Shown here: one piece after another, positions 1-5,878 of the stretch
Layout of the letters: the number at the start of each line of letters is the position of its first letter
How positions within the stretch are numbered: position 1 is the stretch's first letter
Origin: Spirochaetales bacterium
GTDB taxonomy: Bacteria > Spirochaetota > Spirochaetia > DTKZ01
DNA: 6,259 bases
Direction of reading: 5' to 3'
NCBI GenBank assembly: GCA_031274005.1
Contig: JAISQU010000207.1
Coordinates: forward strand, 1-6,259
The notes under the pieces: model-generated
Database searches by the model: none
What the model was told of the DNA's origin: nothing
The model's input: only the letters and a program-made list of their open reading frames with translations
Position numbers and translations under genes: made by a program

Positions 1-75
1 TGTGAGGTCAGTGTCGTCCGTGGTTTTCTTATCTTTTAGTGTAAACAGGATACTATGAGGCAAAAACGAATCGGC

Positions 76-104
76 TTGACAAATAAACCGTCCGCTTGTA
101 CAAT
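76..104 (+). promoter_or_regulatory. Sigma-70-type promoter of the ABC importer operon
   Basis: A perfect -35 box TTGACA (76-81) is followed after 17 bp by TACAAT (99-104), which matches the -10 consensus at five of six positions. Transcription would start near 110-112, giving a leader of about 40 nt. Bases 1-75 hold no gene I can support: the two plus frames I read to their stops end at 37-39 and 56-58. The promoter directly before the binding-protein gene suggests the operon begins there and not with genes to the left. Confidence 0.8.
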
Positions 105-138
105 ATTAAATACATAGAATTACTATGCCATACTTTTC

Positions 139-144
139 GAGGAG
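139..144 (+). promoter_or_regulatory. Ribosome binding site deciding the start of the binding-protein gene
   Basis: GAGGAG ends directly before the ATG at 145, leaving no spacer for that codon, but lies 6 nt before the in-frame ATG at 151. The second ATG is therefore the likely start. It also gives a cleaner signal peptide beginning MKR. Confidence 0.7.
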
Positions 145-150
145 ATGTTC

Positions 151-1737
151 ATGAAAAGAATTTTGCTGCTGTGCCTGCCGGTGATTTTTCTCTTGTCCGC
201 CTGTGGGAATTCCGCGCCTTCGGGAGAAGATGCGCGGGGCGCGGAGAAGCACCTTGTTATCGCGGTTAATCCTGATTACTCAAGTTTTGACCCCGCGGTG
301 AGTTATGAGGCGTATGGGGTAACGGTGATACATTCGTGCTATGATACCTTGTTTGAGTTTGACGGGAGCCTGGATAATTTGCGGCTGAGCATAGCCGACG
401 CGTACGAGGTTTCGGCCGATGGGCTTAAGTATACTTTTAAACTCAAGCCGAATGTTACTTTTACCGGCGGCAATAAACTTAGCTCCGCGGATGTGAAGTG
501 GAGTTTTGAGCGGGCCATTAATATTAAGGGCAACGCCGCGTTTATGGCTGCCAAAATAGCGGGTATAGACGCGCCGGACGATCTTAGCGTTGTTTTAAAC
601 CTGAACGCGCCGGACCCGGCTTTGCCGGTTAAACTGGCTTACAGTTTTTTTGCCGTTCTGGACAGCAAGGCCGCCGCGGAACATGGGGCGACTAACGCGG
701 CCGACGCGAACACCGCCGATACCGCTAAAACATGGCTTGACGCGAATTCCGTGGGCAGCGGCCCGTACAGGATTGAGTCCTACACGCCCAAGTCCGAGCT
801 TTCGCTTGTGCGTAATCCTGATTATTGGGGGAAGGCTTCCTACTATGACAGGATTACAATTAAAACCATAGCGGACGCTTCCACTCAGGTTATGATGCTG
901 CAGGCCGGGGATGTGGATATAGCCCTGAATGTGGGGCCGGAGCAGGCCAGGGAGTTAAGCGGCAAGGAGGGCATTACGATTTTGAACGCCCAGGCGCTGA
1001 CTCTGCACTTTTTGCTGATGAACCGAGATCCGGCAACCGGCGGGCCTGTGGCGAATCCCAAGGTGCAAAAGGCTATACGCCTCGCTTTGGATTATCCCGG
1101 CATTCAGGCTATAGCCGGGCCGGGCACGGCGACGCCCTCCGCGCCTTTTCCGCTTGGGCTTGCGGGTTCGCTGCCGGCGGTCAATGTAAGCGCTTATCCC
1201 AAAACAGCGGAGGCCAAGGCCCTGCTGGCGGAGGCGGGTTATGCCGGCGGGTTTAAGACAAAGCTGTATGTACCCACGACAACGGTGGGCGGGGTTGAGT
1301 TTGTAACAATGGCGCAGAAAATCCAGAACGACCTTGCCGCTGTCGGCATAGACGCTGAAATTATTCCCGAAGAGATTACTGTTTCCCTCAGCAGTTACCG
1401 CGAAGGCAGGCAGCCTCTCGGACTCTGGTACTGGAACCCGGATTACCCTGATAATAGCAGCCAGCTCGCGTTCCTGCCGGGAAGCGTTGTGGGGCTGCGG
1501 GCGAAGTGGGAGGCAAAGGCGAATCCGGCTCTGGCGGATTTGGGCAAACAGGCGTCCGTTGAGGCTAATCTCTTGAAACGTTCTGAGTTATTCGGCAAAA
1601 TTCAGGAGGCCATGATCGAGGACACGCCTTTCGCCATGCTGGTACAGTTTACCAGCCAGTACGCCACGCGCTCGGGAATTACCGGCGCGGAATACCTTGA
1701 CAGGTATAAAATTGATTTAAAGAAACTTGCCGAATAG
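151..1737 (+). CDS. ABC importer substrate-binding lipoprotein, family 5 (peptide/nickel type)
   Basis: This protein captures the substrate outside the inner membrane and delivers it to the two permeases encoded next. From the ATG at 151 it has 528 residues, normal for SBP_bac_5 proteins. Residues 1-18 are a lipoprotein signal (MKR, hydrophobic stretch, lipobox LSAC with Cys18 as the lipid anchor). The family core follows: the region around 93-122 ending in SSADVKWSFERA (usual DV-W/F-S-F pattern), GSGPY near 203-207, NPDYWG near 222-227, GDVDI near 253-257 and WYWNPDYPD at 426-434, matching the conserved W-x-x-D-Y-x-D pocket segment. A small Ala/Asp/Thr-rich stretch near 178-195 lies before GSGPY, as in many homologues. 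An alternative ATG at 145 adds two residues but has no room for its ribosome binding site. The substrate (peptide, nickel, opine, sugar or other) cannot be read from the sequence. Family assignment is secure. Confidence 0.93.
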   Translation: MKRILLLCLPVIFLLSACGNSAPSGEDARGAEKHLVIAVNPDYSSFDPAVSYEAYGVTVIHSCYDTLFEFDGSLDNLRLSIADAYEVSADGLKYTFKLKPNVTFTGGNKLSSADVKWSFERAINIKGNAAFMAAKIAGIDAPDDLSVVLNLNAPDPALPVKLAYSFFAVLDSKAAAEHGATNAADANTADTAKTWLDANSVGSGPYRIESYTPKSELSLVRNPDYWGKASYYDRITIKTIADASTQVMMLQAGDVDIALNVGPEQARELSGKEGITILNAQALTLHFLLMNRDPATGGPVANPKVQKAIRLALDYPGIQAIAGPGTATPSAPFPLGLAGSLPAVNVSAYPKTAEAKALLAEAGYAGGFKTKLYVPTTTVGGVEFVTMAQKIQNDLAAVGIDAEIIPEEITVSLSSYREGRQPLGLWYWNPDYPDNSSQLAFLPGSVVGLRAKWEAKANPALADLGKQASVEANLLKRSELFGKIQEAMIEDTPFAMLVQFTSQYATRSGITGAEYLDRYKIDLKKLAE

Positions 1738-1751
1738 AAGGCGGTAAAGGC

Positions 1752-2765
1752 ATGCTGCGATATGTCGCGCGGAGGATTGTTTTTATTTTCTTTTTGATGA
1801 TCGGTATATCGCTTACTACCTTTCTGCTGTCCAACGCTGTTCCCAGCGATCCTGTTTTGGCGAACCTGAGCCAGAGAAACCTTGACAACGAGGAGATGGT
1901 CGCGGCATTCCGCGCGAAGTGGGGTCTGGATAAGCCCCTGTACAAACAGTATTTTGTTTATTTGGGGAATCTGCTGAGGGGCGATTTAGGTATTTCCCTG
2001 AGGACGCAGCGCCCTGTGTTTGACGATTTAAAGCTCTACTTTCCGGCGACGCTGGAGCTTGCCTCTGTGGGGATTATTTTCGCGGTGATATTCGGCATAC
2101 TTTTTGGGATGATTTCCGCCGTCTGCCGCAATAAGGGGATAGACCAGGTTTTGCGGGGGGTGTCGGTAGTGGGCGTGTCCTTGCCGTCATTCTGGCTGGC
2201 CCTCACCATGCTGTATGTATTTTATCTCCGCCTCGGGATAGCGCCTGGCCCGGGGCGGCTTTCTTCCCGCGTTGCCGCTCCCGCTCACCTGACGGGGCTT
2301 TTTACCCTGGACGCTCTTTTGACGGGCAACGGGGAGCTTTTTCTGGACGCCCTGGGGCATTTGGCGCTGCCGGGCATCTGCCTGGGAATGTTTACGATGG
2401 GGCTTATTACGCGGACCACCCGGTCGAACCTGCTGGAAGTTCTTTCACAGGACTATATCCGCACCGCCCGCGCCAAGGGCCTGCGCGAGAACGCGGTTAT
2501 ACTCAAGCACGCTCTGGGAAACGCTTTAATTCCGGTTATTACCGTAATCGGCATGGGGTTTGGAAATCTGCTGGGGGGCATGGTGCTGACGGAAACAGTT
2601 TTCGCCTGGCCGGGGATTGGGCAGTATGCTTTTCAGGCGGCGCAAAATCTGGATTTTCCGGCCATTGTCGGTGTGGCGCTGCTTGTTTCCGCCAATTACA
2701 TAATCATTAACCTGATTACCGATTTGCTGTATGGCCTGGTTGACCCCAGAGTGAGGTACAGGTGA
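1752..2765 (+). CDS. ABC importer permease, DppB/OppB type
   Basis: This is the first inner-membrane channel subunit of the importer, 337 residues, the usual length. The N-terminus (MLRYVARRI, first membrane helix about 9-30) and GLDKPLYKQYFVYL followed by GDLGIS (about 58-82) are hallmarks of the DppB branch, as is PATLEL near 98-103. About six membrane helices are visible (roughly 9-30, 101-123, 137-158, 203-221, 262-281, 306-329). The EAA loop that docks on the ATPase is DYIRTARAKGL at 234-244. ETVFAWPGIG (281-290) and the terminal DPRVRYR are also typical. The gene lies 14 bp after the binding-protein gene. GAAGG at 1737-1741 overlaps that gene's stop region and sits 10 nt before the ATG. 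The stop overlaps the next gene. The frame is intact and the family assignment is secure; the substrate is unknown, so no dpp, opp or nik symbol is given. Confidence 0.94.
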   Translation: MLRYVARRIVFIFFLMIGISLTTFLLSNAVPSDPVLANLSQRNLDNEEMVAAFRAKWGLDKPLYKQYFVYLGNLLRGDLGISLRTQRPVFDDLKLYFPATLELASVGIIFAVIFGILFGMISAVCRNKGIDQVLRGVSVVGVSLPSFWLALTMLYVFYLRLGIAPGPGRLSSRVAAPAHLTGLFTLDALLTGNGELFLDALGHLALPGICLGMFTMGLITRTTRSNLLEVLSQDYIRTARAKGLRENAVILKHALGNALIPVITVIGMGFGNLLGGMVLTETVFAWPGIGQYAFQAAQNLDFPAIVGVALLVSANYIIINLITDLLYGLVDPRVRYR

Positions 2766-3589
2766 TGTGGCGGCTGGTGAAAAATAATAAACTCTTTGTG
2801 ACCGGCGCGGCTTTGTGCTCTTTTTGGCTTGTGATAATGCTGCTGGCGCCGATAATAAGGCCCTATGACCCCCTGGCGCAGAATTTGGCGGAGCGTTTTG
2901 CCCCGCCGGGCGCCGCGCACATCTTTGGCACGGATAGTCTGGGCCGCGACATTTTAAGCCGGGTAATAGCGGGCAGCCGTATTTCAATTGGCGCGGGGCT
3001 TCTTACGATTGTTTTCGCTTCCGCGCTTGGTATAATTTACGGCGGCGCGGCGGGCTACGCGGGCGGGATTCTTGACGAAAGCATGATGCGCGTTTCCGAA
3101 CTGGTACAGTCGTTTCCCACGATTATTCTCGCCATGGTGATCGCCGCCGCGCTGGGGCCCAGCCTTTTACATACTTTACTGGCTATGGTAATTGTGTGGT
3201 GGCCGAACTACGCGCGGCTTATGCGGAGCATGGTTATTCAGGTTAAGTCCAACGAGTATGTTGAGGCCGCCAAATCCCTGGGGGCGGGGAGTTTTCGCGT
3301 TTTTTTTAAGGAAATCCTGCCGAACAGCGTGGGCGGCATTATTGTGCTTGCGACGGTGGATTTTGGCAACGCGATTCTGCTTTTCGCGGGCCTGAGTTTT
3401 TTGGGGCTTGGCTCGCCGCCGCCTGCGCCGGAATGGGGCGCTATGGTTTCCGATGGGGCCAATTACCTCACCTACTGGTGGATCGCGGCCTTTCCCGGCC
3501 TTGGTATTTTAACAATGTCGATGGGAGCGAATTTTATTGGCGACGGAGCGCGCGATTTTCTCGATCCGAAACTGCGGAAAGAGCTTTGA
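2765..3589 (+). CDS. ABC importer permease, DppC/OppC type
   Basis: This is the second channel subunit, pairing with the DppB-like protein. From the ATG at 2765 it has 274 residues, normal for the family. Typical motifs appear in order: a membrane helix at about 11-30; HIFGTDSLGRDILSR (52-66), the DppC signature GTDxLGRD; the EAA loop EYVEAAKSLGA (164-174) that contacts the ATPase; GLSFLGLGSPPPAPEWGAM (209-227); and GDGARDFLDPK near the C-terminus (259-269). About six membrane segments are visible. The start overlaps the previous stop as TGATG, so the two permeases are probably translationally coupled. GAGG at 2753-2756 is 8 nt before this ATG. A GTG at 2762 is an alternative that adds one residue but leaves only 5 nt of spacing. 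No ATPase gene follows before the 326-bp gap. Confidence 0.94.
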   Translation: MWRLVKNNKLFVTGAALCSFWLVIMLLAPIIRPYDPLAQNLAERFAPPGAAHIFGTDSLGRDILSRVIAGSRISIGAGLLTIVFASALGIIYGGAAGYAGGILDESMMRVSELVQSFPTIILAMVIAAALGPSLLHTLLAMVIVWWPNYARLMRSMVIQVKSNEYVEAAKSLGAGSFRVFFKEILPNSVGGIIVLATVDFGNAILLFAGLSFLGLGSPPPAPEWGAMVSDGANYLTYWWIAAFPGLGILTMSMGANFIGDGARDFLDPKLRKEL

Positions 3590-3715
3590 TAACAACAGGG
3601 GGTCGAGTCAGTTTCAAAATGAAAACAGGATTGCCATGCGCGCATTTTTGCTCGGCAAAAACCGGGCTTTTCGGGGGTTCCGCCGCTCTTAACCAAGCCG
3701 TAAAAGCAGACCTGA

Positions 3716-3734
3716 AAAATTGCAAAGCAATTTT
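3716..3734 (+). terminator. AT-rich hairpin, possible terminator of the ABC operon
   Basis: AAAATTGC and GCAATTTT form a perfect 8-bp stem around a 3-nt AAA loop, with the run of T in the 3' arm. It lies 127 bp after the last permease stop. Only two of the eight pairs are G-C and the T run is part of the stem, so it is weak as an intrinsic terminator. It may instead be part of the adjoining repeat, which starts two bases later. Confidence 0.3.
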
Positions 3735-3735
3735 G

Positions 3736-3813
3736 TAAGAGCCTGTTTAATATCTTGCCCCCCTCGGGTGCGCCCAAATTCCGAATTATAAGGAGATTTT
3801 GAACAGGCTCTTA
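3736..3813. repeat. 78-bp unit with terminal inverted repeats (MITE-like or IS-end remnant)
   Basis: TAAGAGCCTGTT (3736-3747) is the exact reverse complement of AACAGGCTCTTA (3802-3813). Extending inward, 3736-3755 and 3794-3813 match at 18 of 20 positions. GAGCCTGTT-type ends followed by an A/T-rich stretch resemble terminal inverted repeats of DDE insertion sequences, from memory and not from a search. If the outer TA on each side (3736-3737, 3812-3813) is a target duplication, IS630/Tc1-type insertion would fit, but a perfect palindrome shows that pattern automatically. The 38-bp interior cannot encode a transposase. A long RNA hairpin with a regulatory or terminating role is an alternative. 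Confidence 0.55.
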
Positions 3814-3847
3814 GGCTCACATTTATGAGAAGCCCGACAGGCTCCTA
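3803..3847 (+). repeat. Repeated copies of the inverted-repeat core (ACAGGCTCYTA)
   Basis: ACAGGCTCTTA at 3803-3813, the right arm of the inverted-repeat unit, recurs 34 bp on as ACAGGCTCCTA (3837-3847), differing at one position. A shorter AGGCTC lies between them at 3813-3818. This suggests partial duplication of an element end. Confidence 0.45.
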
Positions 3848-3878
3848 TATCCTAATAATTCTAGCGAATAAATATGAA

Positions 3879-3907
3879 TTGACTTTTCGCCGGACCGGGA
3901 TTATCAT
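3879..3907 (+). promoter_or_regulatory. Promoter of the threonine synthase gene, leaderless geometry
   Basis: TTGACT (3879-3884) is followed after 17 bp by TATCAT (3902-3907); each box matches consensus at five of six positions. The usual start site, 6-9 nt after the -10 box, falls at 3913-3916, at or just before the ATG at 3916. No purine-rich ribosome binding site lies in the 15 bases before the ATG. Confidence 0.65.
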
Positions 3908-3915
3908 GAACAACC

Positions 3916-5124
3916 ATGAAAACACAGAGTTGTATAAGCGGGCTTGTCTGCCCGAAATGTCAAAACCGCTACGATCACAGGGAAGCTCATAACCTCTGCT
4001 CATGCGGGTCGCCGCTGCTGGCCGAATATGATATAAGGCGGGCGGCCGCGGCTGCAGGCCCCGAAGCAATCAAAAACCGTCCGGCGTCGCTGTGGCGGTA
4101 TGAGGAGATGCTGCCGGTTCTGGATGGGGCCAATATTGTGTCCCTGGGGGAAGGCTGGACGCCTCTTATACCCCTGGCCGCGGCGGGCGCAAAATACGGT
4201 TTTGGGAAATTGTATATGAAGGACGAGGGCATTATTCCTACCGGAACTTTTAAGGCGCGGGGCGCGGCGATGGGCGTGTCTAAAGCAAAAGAGCTGGGTA
4301 TCAGGCATGTGGCCATGCCCACAAACGGTAACGCCGGCGCTGCCTGGGCGGCGTACGCGGCCCGCGCGGGCATGGAGGCGCATATTCTTATGCCCGAGGA
4401 CGCGCCGCTTATTACGCGGAACGAAATTGTCGCCGCGGGCGCGCAGGTACATTTGGTCCGAGGGCTTATTAGCGACTGCGGGAAGATTCTGGCCCGTTCC
4501 ATTCCGGCCCGCGGCTGGTACGATGTCAGCACATTAAAGGAACCCTACCGCATCGAAGGCAAAAAAACCATGGGCTACGAAATCGCGGAACAAATGGGTT
4601 GGCAGGTTCCTGATGTTATCGCCTACCCTACCGGCGGCGGCGTAGGGATTATAGGAATTTATAAGGCTCTTACGGAAATGCGGGATCTGGGGTGGATCGG
4701 TGAAAAACTGCCCCGGCTTGTGGCGGTACAGGCCGCGGGCTGCGCTCCCATTGTGGAGGCCTGGCGGAAAAAAGCAGGAACGAGTGAATTTTTTCCCAAT
4801 TCCCGGACCATAGCTTTTGGTATCAATGTGCCCAGGGCTTTGGGGGATTTCCTGGTTCTGGACGCCCTGTACCGGACAAACGGCTACGCTGTTGCTGTGG
4901 ACGATGCGGAAATCCTGAAAACCATTCCGGAATTGGCTTCGCTGGAGGGAACTTTTATCTGCCCTGAGGGGGCGGCGGTTTTTGCGGGCCTGAAAAAACT
5001 GCGGGCCGGGAACTGGCTTAAAGCCGGAGAAACAGCGGTTCTGCTGAATACCGGCGCGGGCATAAAATACCCGGATACTCTGAAATTCGATTTGCCCTAC
5101 TGCCCCGTAGATGGAACGGTTTAG
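3916..5124 (+). CDS. thrC: Threonine synthase family PLP-dependent enzyme
   Basis: The family's known reaction converts O-phosphohomoserine to threonine and phosphate in the cytoplasm, the last step of threonine synthesis. The protein has 402 residues. The N-terminus carries a ribbon-like CPKC (Cys12, Cys15) and CSC (Cys28, Cys30), then GSPLLAEYD, as in the threonine synthases that have such a header. SLGEGWTPL (76-84) precedes the PLP lysine motif PTGTFKARG (108-116), Lys113 being the Schiff-base residue. NGNAGAA (137-143) matches the substrate loop, YPTGGGVG (237-244) the PLP phosphate loop, and LNTGAGIKYPDT near 377-388 the C-terminal family block. FKARG replaces the FKDRG of classical ThrC; this occurs in a related branch often annotated as threonine synthase, so another beta-replacement or elimination on an amino acid substrate is possible. 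An in-frame stop at 3907-3909 and the absence of another start before Cys12 fix the start at 3916. There is no visible ribosome binding site. The downstream neighbour is convergent. Confidence 0.85.
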   Translation: MKTQSCISGLVCPKCQNRYDHREAHNLCSCGSPLLAEYDIRRAAAAAGPEAIKNRPASLWRYEEMLPVLDGANIVSLGEGWTPLIPLAAAGAKYGFGKLYMKDEGIIPTGTFKARGAAMGVSKAKELGIRHVAMPTNGNAGAAWAAYAARAGMEAHILMPEDAPLITRNEIVAAGAQVHLVRGLISDCGKILARSIPARGWYDVSTLKEPYRIEGKKTMGYEIAEQMGWQVPDVIAYPTGGGVGIIGIYKALTEMRDLGWIGEKLPRLVAVQAAGCAPIVEAWRKKAGTSEFFPNSRTIAFGINVPRALGDFLVLDALYRTNGYAVAVDDAEILKTIPELASLEGTFICPEGAAVFAGLKKLRAGNWLKAGETAVLLNTGAGIKYPDTLKFDLPYCPVDGTV

Positions 5125-5167
5125 GGGCGCGGAGGGCCGGAACCAAAGACCTTCTTGGCGCGCGGTT

Positions 5168-5779
5168 CTATTTGTAAGTAATCATCCCCGCCGGGTCTTT
5201 TCTGCTTGAGGCGGCGCTCAGGGCATCGGCCGGTTCAATGCGGCCTATGCGTACAAGGGCGACGGCGCTATAGCCCCTGGGAAGGTCAAGGCTCTCTTTA
5301 TATTTCGCGTTTACCGTATCAATGGGGCCGGTATATATACGCGAACCCAGACCCAGGGCCTGAGCGGCAAGATAGATGTTTTCCGTGGCAAGCCCGCAGT
5401 CAAGAATAACGCCGCCGTTTGTCCTGCTGTCGCCCTCGCCGGAAATCACGATGATAATATTACCTCCGGTGATGTTTGAAATGATTGACTGTGCCAGGGC
5501 AGCGTCATCCCGCACCACGGTGAAGTGCCAGGGTTGTCCGTTACGGGCGCTGGGCGCGCGTACCCCCGCCTGAAGGATGGAGTTTAACTCATCCTCCGTA
5601 ATTTTCCCTTCAAGAAATTTGCCCGGCGAGGCCGCATAGTTGCCGGTAATGACGGTCAAAGCCCCGCTGTTAACACCCGCGGCATTTGCCGAAGCCTCCA
5701 GAGTGCTCGCCTTCTCGCTTTTGCACCCAAAGAAAACACTTACCGCCAGAATAAGTATGCCCGCGCTCAAGTTCTTCAT
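5168..5779 (-). CDS. Nitroreductase-fold protein with lipoprotein signal
   Basis: The 203-residue protein starts with a signal peptide whose lipobox is VFFGC, Cys19 being the likely lipid anchor. Phe at -3 is outside the strict consensus but acceptable for spirochaete-style lipoboxes. After a low-complexity Ser/Ala linker (about 20-45), residues 58-203 form a nitroreductase-like domain: EDELNSILQAG, the FMN-site block APSARNGQPWHF (75-86), GGVILDCGLATENIYLAAQ leading to LGLGSR (about 122-147), and a C-terminal RKDP-x-GMITYK resembling the family's R-K-P-L-x-x-x-V end. Family members use FMN and NAD(P)H to reduce nitro, quinone or similar groups. The usual N-terminal Arg-rich FMN phosphate motif (R-R-S-x-R) is missing; NYAASPGKF stands in its place, so cofactor binding is uncertain. 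The gene has its own promoter and an AAGGAGG at 7 nt, and is convergent with the threonine synthase gene. The fold is well supported; the substrate is unknown. Confidence 0.85.
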   Translation of the reverse strand: MKNLSAGILILAVSVFFGCKSEKASTLEASANAAGVNSGALTVITGNYAASPGKFLEGKITEDELNSILQAGVRAPSARNGQPWHFTVVRDDAALAQSIISNITGGNIIIVISGEGDSRTNGGVILDCGLATENIYLAAQALGLGSRIYTGPIDTVNAKYKESLDLPRGYSAVALVRIGRIEPADALSAASSRKDPAGMITYK

Positions 5780-5786
5780 ATTAAAA

Positions 5787-5793
5787 CCTCCTT
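5787..5793 (-). promoter_or_regulatory. Perfect Shine-Dalgarno of the nitroreductase gene
   Basis: The minus strand reads AAGGAGG, 7 nt before the ATG at 5779. This fixes the start and therefore the lipoprotein signal peptide as part of the product. Confidence 0.85.
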
Positions 5794-5819
5794 ACACAAA
5801 ATGCATTTCCCCGCCGGAA

Positions 5820-5848
5820 AGAATAAACACCGGCCGCATGTATGTCAA
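5820..5848 (-). promoter_or_regulatory. Promoter of the nitroreductase gene
   Basis: On the minus strand TTGACA (5843-5848) is followed after 17 bp by TATTCT (5820-5825), a four-of-six match to the -10 consensus. The predicted start near 5813 gives a leader of about 34 nt carrying the AAGGAGG. It lies in the 99-bp gap after the glycosylase gene, so the nitroreductase gene can be transcribed on its own. TTTCC/GGAAA (5806-5820) forms a small inverted repeat across the start-site area; its role is unknown. Confidence 0.6.
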
Positions 5849-5878
5849 GCCGCTATAAACGCCGCGCCTCGTAAACGC

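Larger units (their letters stand above)
3590..3915 (+). other. Palindrome-rich intergenic region without a convincing gene
   Basis: This 326-bp stretch separates the permease gene from the threonine synthase gene. Open frames that enter it also run across the permease gene on the wrong strand or frame and show no family motif. It holds several palindromes: TTTCA/TGAAA around a 3-nt loop (3612-3624), ATGCGCGCAT (3636-3645), an AT-rich hairpin (3716-3734), a 78-bp inverted-repeat unit (3736-3813) with AATTC-C-GAATT inside it (3777-3787), and extra AGGCTC copies to 3844. The last 40 bp hold the threonine synthase promoter. The density of symmetry suggests an inserted or decayed repeat element. 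Confidence 0.6.

Noticed and set aside
2526..2987. Minus-strand 153-codon frame across the junction of the two permease genes
   Set aside because: Opposite two well-supported overlapping genes, with no domain signature.
3650..3690. Hairpin around CCGGGCTTTTCGG as a terminator for the ABC operon
   Set aside because: Only three base pairs form before mismatches, and no T run follows.
3433..3738. Plus-strand 101-codon frame overlapping the end of the DppC gene
   Set aside because: Half of it is an alternate frame of the permease and the rest crosses the palindromic region; no recognisable domain.
3472..3777. Minus-strand open frame of 101 codons running from the gap into the permease gene
   Set aside because: It lies opposite an intact DppC gene, has no family motif, and I see no ribosome binding site or promoter supporting it.
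3987..4532. Long minus-strand frame (181 codons) opposite the threonine synthase gene
   Set aside because: GC-rich coding sequence on the other strand easily gives such frames; the composition is Ala/Pro/Arg-rich and no motif is visible.
5125..5167. Possible bidirectional terminator between the convergent threonine synthase and nitroreductase genes
   Set aside because: Only short inverted matches (GAACC/GGTTC, CCAA/TTGG, GCGCG/CGCGC) with mismatched interiors and no T run on either side; not convincing as an intrinsic terminator.
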